Source of the DNA: Chamaea fasciata
Lineage: Eukaryota > Chordata > Aves > Passeriformes > Sylviidae
Reading direction: 5' to 3'
Assembly (NCBI GenBank): GCA_029207755.1
Contig: JARCOQ010000002.1
Span: 54,897,172 to 54,961,171 of the forward strand
Length of the DNA: 64,000 nt
Part shown: positions 11,366-24,300 of the stretch, one piece after another
Position numbering within the stretch: position 1 is the first letter of the stretch
Layout of the letters: every line of letters starts with the position of its first letter
The notes under the pieces: generated by a model
Seen by the model: the letters and a program-made list of their open reading frames with translations, nothing else
Databases searched by the model: none
Told to the model about the DNA's origin: nothing
Position numbers and translations under genes: made by a program

Positions 11366-11950
11366 AGTTTGGGTTGAAAGGGACCTTAAAGACCATCTAG
11401 TTCCAAACTAGTTCCTGCCCTGGGCAGGGACAATTTCTACTAGATTAGGTTGCTCAGGGTTCCATCCCACATGGCCTTGAACACTTCTAGGCATAAGGCT
11501 TCCACAATTTCTCTGGACAATTTATTCCAATATTTCATTAGAAACATTTAGAAACATTTCTTTCTGGACAATTTGTTCCAATGTTTCATTAGAAATAATT
11601 TCTTTCTGATGTCCAATCTAAACCTACCCTCTTTAAAACCGTTGTGCTTTGTCCTTTCACTACAGACCCTCAATAAAAGGTGTCTCTCTTTCTTTCTTTC
11701 TTGTAAGCCCCTTCAATATACTAAAAGGCTGTAAAAAGGTCTCCATGGGGCTTCTGCTTCCCCAGACTGAACATGCTCAAATCTCTCAGCCTGCCTTCAT
11801 AGGAGCGGTGGTCCAGCCTTTTAACCATTTTACTTTCTTTCCTCTGGACCTAATCCAATGGGTCTGTGTCTGCCTTGCGCTGGGAACCCCAGGGCTGGAT
11901 GCAGTCCTCCAGGAGGGATCTCAAATGCCCACCCCCCCCCCCCCCCCCGG
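11366..11950 (-). mobile_element. CR1 LINE, 5'-truncated, with internal 51-bp duplication and poly-C
   Basis: The plus strand reads ggttgaaagggaccttaaag, ccttgaacacttctaggcat, aacatgctcaaatctctcag and cagggctggatgcagtcctc, the reverse complement of a CR1 tail. A 51-bp block (11512-11562) is repeated in tandem at 11563-11613. The copy runs into a C17 tract at 11932-11948, near where CR1 copies normally read aggtggggtctca. Confidence 0.92.
11512..11613. repeat. 51-bp tandem duplication inside CR1
   Basis: tctggacaatttattccaat at 11512 recurs as tctggacaatttgttccaat at 11563, and the following cattagaaa words recur too. The duplication must postdate the CR1 insertion, since intact CR1 copies have the word once. 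Confidence 0.85.
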
Positions 11951-14900
11951 AGTGTTTACACTGAATTAACAATAACGTTGTCCCTCTGCCACTGCTCCCA
12001 GCCCAGTCTGTGTACTCAGATCACATGCACCAGCACATTTCAAAAAGAAAGGAGCAGTGGAACGGATGTCTCTAACAGGGGTGACATTTGCAGCAAAGCA
12101 GTGTCACAAGGGTTCAGATGAGCCTGTGCTCCACTGGATGGAAGGAGAGGAGCTCCGCTTGCAAAGAGCCCAGCAGCAGGTGACAGGAGCATAGCTGACC
12201 ACCTCAGGACTCCTTAGAGAGGGAATCCATGAGGAGTCATCACTCGTATTCCAAGTGTAAATGACAATAGCAAAAACCTCTGTAAAAGCCTGACAATTGG
12301 GGTGTCTCAGCTGGCAACCCAGGGGGGTAGGCAGCCCGGCAGAGATCTCTCCTGGCTTCCTCCAGGCAGCCTTTCCATACCTGTTTCCATGGAAACTGAA
12401 TTTAAAGGGACAACAAGATGGAAAAAGAGTGCATTTTCATTAATTCCTCATTTAAAATCTCAACCTTGTTTTTGCCAGGGACACATTTAGTGCCATGGAG
12501 GAGGATCCAGGGGCCAGCTGCTGAGCTGCAGAGCTGTGTGTTAGTCACTCATTTTCTTCATGCTTGCATGGAAACAGATGTGTCTGAGAAGTGAGATGGC
12601 ACTTGCATAGACTTTCCCTCTTTATTTTACCCTTGTCCAACTAGGTGAGATGTAGAGTCGGCATTGTCATCAGTAGCCACACAGAACTTCTCTTCATCTG
12701 TTTTAGGAATGGGCTAATTGATGCAGCCTGGTAGTGCTGGGTGAAAACCAGTGCAGCAGAAAATGCAAAAGGCCTGATGCTGCCCTGTTGAAGCTGATGG
12801 GAGTTCTGCATTAGAGAATCCATGTTCTTTCCTCAAAGCCCAGCAAGAACTAGGGAAGATGTGCTCCTGGGAGCTGGTGGTCCCACAAGATATCAGTGAT
12901 GGACACCATCAGAGATGTTTCCACATGCTGGAGGAACTGAGTGCTGCCCAAATCTGGACAGTCCCTGAGCTCAGCTCTGTACACTAGAGCTGTGCTGGGC
13001 CTCCATGGGGTCAAAATATTTGGGTCTGGAGCCAGAGCTGAGATCCACTGCGAGGCGCAGAGGGAGCCTCCTGCAGAAGCTGATTTTGATTTGGGAGCCT
13101 TGAGCCAGGAAGACCATTCCACCAACAGCTGATGCTCCAACTTCACTCGTTCTTGCCAGCCAACTTCCTCATCAACGAATTACGGCATGTGGGAAACTCA
13201 TGTTGGAAGAAAGCTAATGGAGGGAGATTGTTACAAAGTTGCTTGTCCTACTCTGTTACGAGTCCAACACAGCATCAGCGGAGCTCTGCTGGCCAGCCGG
13301 GATCTCCCGTGTATTTTGAATACCTGAATTTTCAGCCAGCAAAGACCTCATGGACTTACAAGGATGCAAGAATTAAATCTCAAAACTACCATTATTGCTT
13401 GAACTGCTTGAGTAAGATGAAGGCAAACTTTTGCCATCTTCAACTGTAGTGCATCATTCTCTTGTTTCTGGCGCCTTTGGTCTGTGTAAACTGGAAAAAA
13501 GAGAAGAAATAATCTGCAAAGATCATCTGGGCAGATCATGATAATTTATTTTGGAATAAGAGAAAAAATTCTGTGTAACTTATTCCCAAAACAGGGCATG
13601 GCCCATCAAGCTGCATATCTATTTCCTGAGGCAGCAAAGAATACTCACTGAATCTTTTTAAGACAAAAATACATGTTGGAGCTTTTGTGTTTTCAGACTG
13701 CTTTTGAGCAACATGTTAATATCAGACTTGTTTACTCCAAGCTGTTCTGTGGCAGAGAGTTGGAAAACATCAAGCACAGGGCTGAGCTCCTATTTCAGTA
13801 CAATCCTAGGCATTATGAAATCTTCAACATGGCACTTCTGCTGCAAAACACAATACATAAGGGCAGTTCTGAACAGAGGGCAGTCTTCATTCATTAATTA
13901 ATATTTTTTAATTCTTTCTATTAATTCTTTCTACAGCCCCACATAGCTCCATCTGTGCTATGTATTCGAGAACACTTAGTTTTCATGGTAATGGCACTGC
14001 ACCTCTGCTTGCAGTTCCAACCCATACCATGTCTTCCATCATATTAACAGTGTGCAGTAAATTTGACTGTAGGCAGCTTGGACCCTTGCTTGTTACGATT
14101 TTCACCATATCAAGGAAGGAGTGGGAGTGGGGGAAGAGAGAGAATTGAAAGGTACAACTGCATTTTTTTTTTCCCCAAAGGAAGAAAACACTTGTCAGAG
14201 AATTTCAGATACTTGGTTGGAACCTAATTTAAAATAATTTCTTTTAAAATGACCATCAAATTGGCATTATCTCTTTAACTCAAGGTACTTTTTGTGCCTC
14301 TCAAGCATAAAAAAGCATTATCAAGCCTTTTTCACCAGTGTCTCTCAAGAAGGGACTTTGAGCATGCAACATTTTCAACCTAGTAATAGTACAAAGGTAG
14401 TGTGAGGTCTCAGCAACTTGTTGCTTTCTAAAGTGCCTTTTCATCATAGGTGTATAGAAAATGTTACATTGAACTGAGTTTTTACCTGTTCTCCTGCACT
14501 CCTTGACATTTTTTCTGATCCTCTTCTCTGGTAATGTACTACCTCAGCACAAAAGGTCAGCAGCATCTACAGTCACTCGTCTCCTGGATTTTCCACTAAT
14601 GAGTTGGTGAAGAGCAAGGCAATCTTTGTTCAGTTACCAAAAAAATTGTTTTCAATGGATTTATTTCTCTTGTGTTTAACAAGACAAGACAAGATAAGAT
14701 TATTTAACAAACTTGATTCTATGCCACTGATATTCCCCTTATTTTATAGGTATGGACAATGCACAGTCACCCAGGTATATTATTGATGCATAAATTATCT
14801 CCTAATGAACTACTGTTTTGCAGAGGGAGCTCCCCAATGAGACTAAGAGAAGGCTGTGTGACTAAACTGAGCAAAAACAACATTAGTGACCAGAAGAACA

Positions 14901-16291
14901 AATCTACAAGGCTCCTAAAGAAAAACAGGACACTTCTGTTGGGAAGCCTGCCAGCCTGAAAGCATAGGCAGGTGTATATAATTTTGAGATTGTGTGTACA
15001 TATAAAAGCAACAAAGGCATCTAGCTTGTGGGTGTCACTTCTTCAGAAGTGATCACTCTGATACCCTTCAATGCCACGTGTGTCAGTGCTGTCATTAAAG
15101 GAAACGACGCACATGCATTTACACCTAACTTCATGTTCCACCCTTGCACCTAGTTGCAACTTAGCCACAGCAGTGCTTCACAACAAATTCTCACTGAGAT
15201 AATTAACTGGAGACATCAGATATATCTACTTCATTACTGCTGTGTGCTGCCTGCAGGATCCCTCCATAGTTTTTCCGCCTATTGGGCTTTGCTGATAACT
15301 CACTTTTTTCCCTATGTGCCGCTTGTTGGCACTTCTCTAAAACAGTGCTAATGATCTAATAAATGTGATTATGCAAGAGTGGTTTATCTCCTTTCAGCGT
15401 AAGCTAACAATACTATTACAGACCAGAGCAAAACACATTCTCTTTGCCACAAAGAACAGCTTTCCCACCAAATTGAAATAAATAAACTAGGAAGTGTTAC
15501 AGACCTGCAATTGGATCACATTTTACTGGATTTCTATTGATGGGTGAGGTTAAATAAGGTCTGAAATTTTGCTTTCTAGTTAATTGTTATGGCTTAAACA
15601 TGAAAAAAAAAAGAACAGAAATTAATTTCAGTCAGTGGGAGGAAAATAAACAGAAAAGGAACCGAGGAAAACAGAAAATAAAACCAATGAGATTAAGAAG
15701 ATCCAATGAGAATGTGGGGGTCAAATGGTCATGAGAGGGGCCGTGATCATAGCTAGCCCTGATGGCCTCATGTTGATTAATTTTATCTTCTGGCAAATGA
15801 CACATGGGGCTGGGGGGAAGCAATACAATGACTCTAGGATTATTTATTGTCAGAGGCCATTTCTTATAGCCTACTTCTCTTTGAAAACTGCAGACTTACC
15901 AGTGAGAACACTTTCTTCTGGAGACTGAGAATCTGGCAGCAGCAGCCCTCGAATCAGCACTTGCAGATTGCAGGATATGACCACATCCTTCCTGAAGCTC
16001 ACCCCCTGTTTCACACACACTTGTCATTTCTGGAGTCTCCGCATGATCAGGTCAACTCTTCATTTCATGTAATCTTGAGGATGAGTCATTGGGGCTTTTT
16101 CTAACAAAGCTGAATGCTAACCTCTTTGTTAAATTACCTGAACTTTCTTTGTTCACATGGAGAACTTCTAGGGTGAAAGAGAAGGTATCTTTCTAACAAT
16201 GCTAGGAATAATGAAGTCTGGTTTCCCTTCCAATGGAATCTCATTTGACTGACTTTGAGTCCTTGTTTTGGCTGAGATAGGCTTTTCCCTC

Positions 16292-16317
16292 ATTAATACC
16301 TAATCTTAGGTATTAAT
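16292..16317. repeat. Perfect 12-bp inverted repeat with 2-nt spacer
   Basis: attaatacctaa, tc, ttaggtattaat forms an exact hairpin in AT-rich intergenic DNA. It may be chance or a short palindrome, and nothing around it suggests a terminator or small RNA. Confidence 0.85.
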
Positions 16318-18810
16318 ACTATGTTAATACAGATGTATAATGTTTTTCAACATGTGGAGGCCTGAAACTGTAAAAGGGAAATACATAAGGATTTTCTCAG
16401 CATGTGGAGAGATGAGTAGTAGACTCAAGATTAAATTTCTTTGTTTTGCTTTCCTTGACCTTTTGTTCTGATCTCAGTGACATATCAACCATGTTCTACT
16501 GAAGAAAACCCAGACATAAGAGGTTACTTGTGCCTGCCAGCTCATCGTGGGCATTCAAGGCATACAGAACTCTTTGCAGAAAGGAGCCCACTGCTGTATT
16601 AGAAAGGAGAACAACACAAAATCGTTGAGATAATTGCTAATAAAACTCTGCTTTTGAAAATCAAGGCAGGTCATGCAAAGTGTCCTCACACCTTGAAGAG
16701 TTGTAAGTTTGGCATGACATCCATTTTGAGCACTTGTGGTGAAGCCATTTTTCCTCTTGTAAAACACTGTTGATTGAGCCACAATTACAGTTTTGATGAG
16801 GGACTTTGAACTGGCCTGTTGGAGTAGCAGGGGACTTCACACAAAGAGAAGCAAATGTACAAAGAATGGGTAGCAATTTCCTTTGGGTACAATATGTACT
16901 TAGCTGACGTGTCTGTGTGGAGCTAAAGGCCTGGATATTAAACCATCCATTGCCTCTGCTGAGCAGCACTACAAATTACTCCTGACAGCCATTAAGAGGT
17001 GCTTCAGTCAAGCACCCATAACTGTACAGCTCTTCACTAGAAAATTTGCTGATATTTTGAAAACATTGTGATACTTCAGTAGTCTCAGAAATCCTTGACA
17101 ACTTGTCAAAGATAAGAGTCCCAGTCACCGCAGTAGTAATTACTCCTGGAACCTGCTAGAGAAAGTGCCAGATATTCATTCACGTTCCTCTTAGGAAATG
17201 TGAAGTCTCTGGCAGATAATAACATCCTTTTAATATATTTAGAGCAATTGTCCATTCTGATCCTCTCCAATAACATAGTTTCTGTAAACTGCTTTTGAGA
17301 GTGCCGGGAGAGTGCTGGCTGGTAGCAGCATTTCCATTCCCTCACTGTTGTTAGTCTGTGCTTGTAAACAGGGACTGAAAATAGAAACGTGAGTGTTGTC
17401 TGAACAGCCAGTATATGCTATGAAGAAAGTGGCTCAACATGTAGGGGCAGATTCCACAGCCCCCTGCTCAAGTGAGTCATCTCCCTGCACATAAGTGGTG
17501 CTGTCAAGTTCAATAAGCCTGTCTGTGCAAGGCTCAAGGATCACACTTATAGGCCTCCCGTCATCCATGGCATGGGGACAAGGATGTGGATGGCTTTTGC
17601 ATTGCTGATACTCTCTGTGATTTGTGCACAGGTTTGTGAATCTGCTCTCAGTGGGCGAGTGTGTGAGGGAAAAATGCAAAAAAGGTGAAAATCAACAGAA
17701 AATTACAAGGCATCTTTCCCCACTTAAACAGAGTCCATCAAAGTTAACATGGCATTGCACAAAGTACTGCATTGAATATAAAAATGATTCCTTGAAAGAG
17801 TCATTAAAATTGCAAAGTCAAGTAGCCAAACATTAAAGAAAGCCAAAGTTTAGACTCCTCACACCCCATTATTTCTGTACTGCTATGCTTCTGATTTATA
17901 ATAGAGCCTTGAATGTCATGACTACATATCATTTAGCTTGTTTTTCTGTGGAAAGGAAGCCCTTGGGATCATGTTGTCTCTGTAGGTTTCTGCTTGACAG
18001 TTGCTCCATCCCTAACTTTTGAAACCATCCATCAGTTTCAACCAAAGCCTAAAAGTACTATACTGCCATATATCTATGGAAATTAGAGGTCCAATTGAGG
18101 AAAGAGATGCTGCTAGAGATGAAGAGAGAGAGAGCAAGAGCAGTGTAAACCCAGCCCTTAAGGGCTAACAGAGCAACCTGAGGGAGGAGAATGCTGAAAA
18201 TACTGCAGGTATGAGAAAGGCCTCAGCTGGTCTCATGCTTTATTAAAACCTTGGCCACAGTTGAAGTTTACTTCCACTGTTTTCTAAACGGGATAAATAT
18301 GTATTGTGGTGATTCTCCTTCAAAGGGTCACCCTGCAGGCTGGGTTCCTGCTGGTCCCAGAGCTGCTCTCTCTTCTGCACCGTGCAGCCCACGCTGTCAG
18401 CACTTCCCGTGGGGGCATTGCTGCAGCATTGGCTTGGCCCACACTGTTCAGATTCCCTCATCCTCTGCCCTACTTGCTGCCTTCCACGAACTGTGCTCCT
18501 TCTCCAAGCCATGTCTGAAGGTCTCAGTCAGGATTCCTGGCTTCAAGGAGAAGAGATTCAAGTCCTCTCCCGACTGTGGAAGCGTACAATATAGTTATTA
18601 TACAGCTGCCCTGGGAAATATTGGGGCGACACACTGTCCCTCTCATGCAGTAAGTCAACAGTGAATGCCCAAAACCCTGGGAAAGAGCAGTGCAGGTGGC
18701 TGTCTGGAGAGAGACTGGCTGTGGTCAGAAGTAAACACAAGCAGCGATGGATAAGCAGTGAGGGAGATGACAGCCTGGAGTGTCTAAGCCTGAGCCTGCC
18801 CTCCTTCCTA

Positions 18811-18856
18811 ATTCTACAGATGGGGAACTGAGGCTCGATGAAAGGGCAGCTCAGAT
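18811..18856. mobile_element. Possible MIR-like SINE core relic
   Basis: ctacagatggggaactgagg resembles the conserved core of amniote MIR-type SINEs (cagatgggaaactgaggc). The flanks do not extend the match convincingly, so this could be chance. Confidence 0.35.
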
Positions 18857-20454
18857 ACTGCTTCCCTTATGGTGAGGAGTCTCCTGAAGGGGTGCAGAGG
18901 TGTATCTTCCAGGCAGGGGCTGAAGGAATGCAGGGGAGTCTAAACTTCGCAGGAGTTTGTAGCATGGATCATTGTTGCTACTCAGAAGTCAGCACCTATT
19001 TTAAATTAGTGCTCAAACCCCACTGTGTCCTGGGAAACAGAATTTAGGATCTTCTGTGAAGCATGTCACAGTGTCACGCCTCTATTTTTTAGAAAACAGA
19101 CCCAGTCACATTCTGTCCCTCCTATTTGCAGTCTATGAAGCCTTTTGGCATGCCAGTTGTAAGAGCCAAAGGTTTCAAGATAAAGATTTTTATGTAGGTG
19201 TAATAGCTTTTCTGAAGCCAGCTAGTATATCTGAAGAAAGCAGATGAGTTTTGGGGCATGTATGCTCCTGAGGGAAGATGAGGTGAATTTCAAACCTAAC
19301 TGCATCTTGGGAAAAATTGTTCTGGGTTTAATTAGACCTGGGTCTGAGCTAGACATCTGACAGCACCTGTGGAATATAAAGACTATATTGGTGGTTATAT
19401 CCTAAGGAGAAAAGAGATGCAGGTAATTTGTAGAATAATAGTAGCACGATGTAGAGCACTGGGAGATTGATAATTGGGAAAGGTGCAGAGAGGAGGATGG
19501 TAATGTGTTCTAAAACATTAGTATTCAGGTAAGTAATGAGATATCATTCCCAGATTTACCTCACAAAGATATTGTAGGATTTTCTTTGAGAAGCAGGGCT
19601 GGAAGATCAGAAACGGAACAACTACGCTGTAAGAAATGCTGCATGTTGGAAGCACTTCATCCCGGCTGACTCTTTTTGAAGAGCTGAAGACTGTATCTTT
19701 TGACAGGCTGAGAAAGAAGGCTTTTTTTGCCTTTGTGAAGTTGTGCCTAATGTATTTCAAATTCCCAAGCATTCGGAAGATTTTCACTGTCTCATATTTA
19801 CTGCAAAACCAAGAATTCCTCCTGCTGAAGAGTTTTTAATATGACTTTGTAACCAAGACTACTCAATTGCTAATTGAGGGGGTACAGCAGACAAAGTAGG
19901 ATGATGCCTCAGCTCCCTGTATCATCTCACTTGATATTGCTATTTGGATGTTGGTCGAGATTCCAGATTTTTCTGTATGCTTAATCCTAGATGAGAGGTT
20001 ACAAATTCACTTGTCCATGTCCCAGGAGGTATCAATTTGTTGGTCTGTGCCCATCCCTGAGTGCTGAGGTCACCCTGGTGGGTGACCAGCCAGCTCCTTC
20101 CACACTCAGTTTTCCAGGACCGTGATGAGCAGGATTTGATAAAGAGGTATGGGACAGAAATTTCACTGGTTGCCTCAGCTGATGGTTGTGATACTTAATT
20201 TCATCCCAGAAGTTTACAAGGCAAAGTGGATCTCTCCACATCCTCCAAGATGGCAGGCCACAAGATTCCTACTGGTCAGCTCAGCCACACAGATGGAGAA
20301 GTCTGATCCTCTGGGGTGGACAGGTTCCCTGCTCACAGATCCACTCATCCTGGCATTGCTGCATCCCCTGCATGGGGAAGCAGACCTCAGCCAGCCTCCT
20401 TGCCTGAGGTACAGCATTGCCAGGGTGGGACTTGGGGAGCTTCTTCTTAGGTGC

Positions 20455-21225
20455 TATTGGGAGTTAAGTTTGTTCCTTCTTTCTCTAAAGAATTTTTTTC
20501 CCCATAAGTTACCAAGGAGACCAAGTGTTGGATACATGAGAGTACTTAACCAAAACAAAGAGGTGGACAAAGTTGGAAGGGGGAGATAACGCAGGTAAAG
20601 GACAGAGCTTGAGGCAGCTGGAGGTTGTTCTTTTTTCGGCATTCCGTTCGGAGAGAGAGAACAGAGAGAACAGCTGGGCTGTTGCTGGCTGGAGAAGTTT
20701 CACTGTGGCCAAAGGGATCCAGTCCTGGGAAATCTACTATCACCGGTTCGGCCTGAATCCTGAGTTTTCTCTGCCACCCGCGGGAGCTGGGCCAGTCCTG
20801 CCTCACCTTCGGCTTCTTCGGCGCTGCTCCTCTTGCTACAGCGTGACCCTGCACCCCCTGCCTGCCAGGACACCCTGCCATCCCAGCTACCAGCCCAGGA
20901 CTTTCCACTGTTTCAGCTTGGTGCTCTGAGGATCCTGCAGGGGCACCGAGACCAAACTGCCCTGGGTTTTGTGAAACAAAGCCCTCAAGGTTCTTGGTAC
21001 TGTTTTCGTTTGTTATTAATGCTGTAGTTGTTTGGGGTTTTTTGTTTGTTTGTTTGCTTTGTAATACATACTACTAAAGAACTGCTATTCCTATTCCCAA
21101 ATCTTTGCCTAAGAGCCTCTGATTGTAAATTTATAATTGGAAAAAAAGGGGGTGGTTTACACTCTCCATTCCAAGGGAAACTCCAGCTTTTACCTGGCAG
21201 ATACCTGTCTTCCCAAATCAAGACA
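20455..21225 (+). mobile_element. Solo LTR, ERVL-type, intergenic, with 5-bp target duplication
   Basis: A 771-bp LTR is bounded by exact 5-bp repeats ggtgc (20450-20454 and 21226-21230), and it ends ...caagaca. The first bases are TATTGGGAG, where a TG start is expected, so one base of the terminal dinucleotide has changed. Interior words such as ttcggcattccg, ctggagaagtttcactgtgg and the end tacctgtcttcccaaatcaagaca are ones I associate with songbird ERVL LTRs. A 5-bp duplication fits that class. No gag, pol or env sequence is next to it, so it is a solo LTR left by recombination. Confidence 0.85.
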
Positions 21226-21298
21226 GGTGCCAACATATTTCTTCTCAGCATTTGTGACCTGAGAGGGTTGAAGACTTCTAATTGGGGGTATATTTGGT

Positions 21299-21334
21299 AA
21301 AAACAAAAACAAAAACAAAAACAAAAACAAAAAA
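21299..21334. repeat. (AAAAAC)n simple repeat
   Basis: Five to six aaaaac hexamers end in an A-run and then ccaacc. It lies about 70 bp past the solo LTR end. It has no coding role. Confidence 0.92.
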
Positions 21335-24300
21335 CCAACCAAACAAAAAAACTCCCTTATGCTTGCAAGAGACCCAAATTTGCCTCTCCCAAATTTAAGT
21401 CCATATTCCAAACCAGAGCTTTTTAGCACACAGTTCTAGGAACTCTTCAATATTTGCAGTGCTGGGGTTTGGGCTCTGAAATTCTCTAAAAAAGTCACAT
21501 TGATGTGACATTTTGTGACACAGGGTCTTATGGGTGAATCAGAGCTGACACCTGGGAGAAGACAATGCCAGCTTCCAGGAAAGCTGGAAATACCTGGAAA
21601 GGAGGGCCTCTTGCTGTCAATTTTTCAGATAATGTTTGCATTTAGTATCATTGCAGATCCCCTTCTGGTTCCTGGCCATGCACTTGTTGTGCTAGAGTAT
21701 CAATACTAATACCTCCTCAAGAAACTTCCTCAAGACTATCTCCCTACAACCCTCAACACTGTGGTGCTGGTCTTGTACTAGATTCTGCCATAACAGCTTA
21801 GCCTGATCTCTCGTGTAGGACTTGTGTCCCTATCCCCACTGAAGTCTCTGTTCTTAAAAGGTGTTGGAGAGAAGATGTTGGACCAGGGGCAGCAGCAGGG
21901 CCATAACCTGGGTGTGTGTCCTGGGAGGGCTCTGTGGAAGGCTGGTGTTTTTGATTTGGGCTCCCTGCCAGCACACAGCATGATAATGTCAGGAAGAACT
22001 GCACAGAGTCTTCAGTGATGGCCTATAGTTTCTTTGCTCTTGGAAATTTCCTTTGTGGACAATAATGCATACACCAAAGGATTAAAGTATCACACTCAGT
22101 ACATGACTGTGGGCACATCCTCTCACTCCTCTTTTCCTCTCTCCTGCTGGTTTGGAAGAGGCAACTAAAACACAGTGACTTTTGTCACAGGTGGTGCAGA
22201 GGTCAAAAGCACCTGACCCGGCACAGGAAGTGCCACTTGGTTCAGTGACAACAGCCCAGCTGTCTTGTGGTTGCCACAGAGATGAAGTCTGAGAAGCCTT
22301 CACTCCTTTATTTCCCTAGAAGATCCTTGGATGGCTTTGAGGCAATAGCCACAAACAAGCCTAACTGGTGCCAATGCAAGCTGGAGAATTCATGGATCCT
22401 CTCAGATGAGCATGCAGGGAAGGTCAGATCCATGTGGTATGGGCATCAAAGAGCTGTGCAACTGATGAGGTTCCTGAGCTCTTGAGTCATAACTCCAATT
22501 GGAAAGCCACCTGTTGTAATTTTGAATTAGCTGACTTCCATCTGGCAGCTAGTCAGGAAGGCTCAGCTGCTGTGGATTAATTCCTTGTTCCTGCCACTTT
22601 GCCTCAGTAGGCTGATGTGGAAGGGTAGAAGGTGAGAAACCACTAGCAGAGCAGCTGGGGTAACACATGGAATTTGTGTGTGCTTTGTTTTTCACATCAG
22701 ACCCATTATTTGTCTTCTGCTCACATGATGATAAAGGCTGAGCCTCACCTTGGTGGCAGAAGATGGAAGTTACCTTGGAAACAACAGGAACACCTTCATG
22801 ACTTCTAGACAGCTTCCCCCTGGCTACAGGCTTTGTACACACCAGCAGCCAGCTGGTCTCCTTTTCTTCAAGTTGCTTTTAGCCACTGTGCCTTTTCTCC
22901 CTCAATGGGAATGGACCACTTTGGTTTACCATCTCCTGGTGCTGTGGGGCATCAGATGGGGAGTGGTGCTGCACTGGGAAGCAGCAGTAGGAGCTTGGCT
23001 TGCTTGCTTTCACACAGCTCAGATGTCCCTCTAGGTCAGGCCAACCCTTCATTGCCCTGACAGGAGAGGTACAAAGCAGCTGAACAGAAAAATGGGAACT
23101 CCAAGCATGGAAAGGACCATTAGGCTGCCATGGCCTCAGTGCCAATAGTATGTGAGGCCCTGCAGAGCAAACACATGACCCTCTTGTGGGTCATGGAGAA
23201 ACACCTAGATGTATTTACAATAAGATGATGGGTATAAGGCTCATTGAGGGATGTGGTGGGAAAAACATTTTTGGGATTGAGTTTTGGGATTGAAGTTGTT
23301 TTGGGATGTTTTCCAAGGGCCATGAGAACATAAAAGACTTAGTTCAAGATGCTGGGGATGGATTAAAAGTGGGCAAAGGAAGGAACTGAGGTGGATTGGA
23401 AAGCAGCAAGTGTGGGGGGAAAAAAAGGAGTATAAAAAGGGCAGGTCAGTGTGCTTGCCTGAGCCCTGCCTGCACTTGATCACTCCAATCTGTTCTGTAT
23501 TCTCATTAGAACCTATTTTTATCTGGTTTAAACCAGAGTGTTCTTTCTGATCTGAGTGGGTGTGTGTGAGCACAGCCAACGTGATGCTGGACTGGCTGGG
23601 GAGCAGCAGAAGAGGGCTGAGTGGTGCAGCTGCAGCAGGGCTGAGAGCTGGGGCCGTGAATTTCCAGGTACCAGCAAGGCTCCCTGAGAGAGACGGTCAG
23701 GTAAGGACAGAGAGAAGATGTAATTTGCCCCAAGCTGTCAAACTCCTGGCCAGGTGTCACACGTGCAAAGACAAGTGGCTACAGCTCTATGAAGTGAAGC
23801 AAGTGGTTGCAATGTTAAGCAGCTGAGAGGGTCAGCCACTTATTTTTTTCCCCCTTCCTCTAAATCTGTTTATGAGAATTGTTTTTGAATATTTATGTTT
23901 GGAATAATTATTTGGAAGAAGTCACAGCTGCATCTGCTCCTGCTGAAGTGACAGTTTGTACTGCTGTCTCCTAGAGACCCTAAATTCTCACTCTGAAAGA
24001 AAGACCTTGTTTTTTAAAACGAAGACTTCATTTCCATGCTGATTTGAAATGGGTGTAATTTCAAAGAGCAATGGGACTTATTACTGATTTTAGGACCAAT
24101 GTAAGAAAACAGATGAACTGAACCAGTGGCTGTTGCAGCGACAGCCACTTCGAGAGGACCCAGAAGTGGCTGCTATGAAAAAATCAGCTCTGCATGGGTA
24201 AGGTGTCAGCCTTCTTGTCATGTTCGAAAAGAAGAGAAACGCCACATTTGTGTGAGATCCTGTCGTGGGTCACCACTCCCCAAACATCTGCCAGAGCTGG

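Larger units (their letters stand above)
11951..20449. other. Intergenic region between GPALPP1 and GTF2F2; no gene seen
   Basis: About 8.5 kb with only short, unrelated ORFs, none with a recognisable domain or neighbouring splice-flanked conserved codons. It contains a perfect short hairpin (16292-16317) and a possible MIR-like relic (18811-18856). A long non-coding RNA cannot be excluded from sequence alone. Confidence 0.55.

Noticed and set aside
13132..13449. 105-residue intergenic plus-strand ORF
   Set aside because: No domain, no conserved splice context and ordinary composition; probably chance.
20149..20589. 146-residue plus-strand ORF
   Set aside because: It crosses the left boundary of the solo LTR, so it is not a gene.
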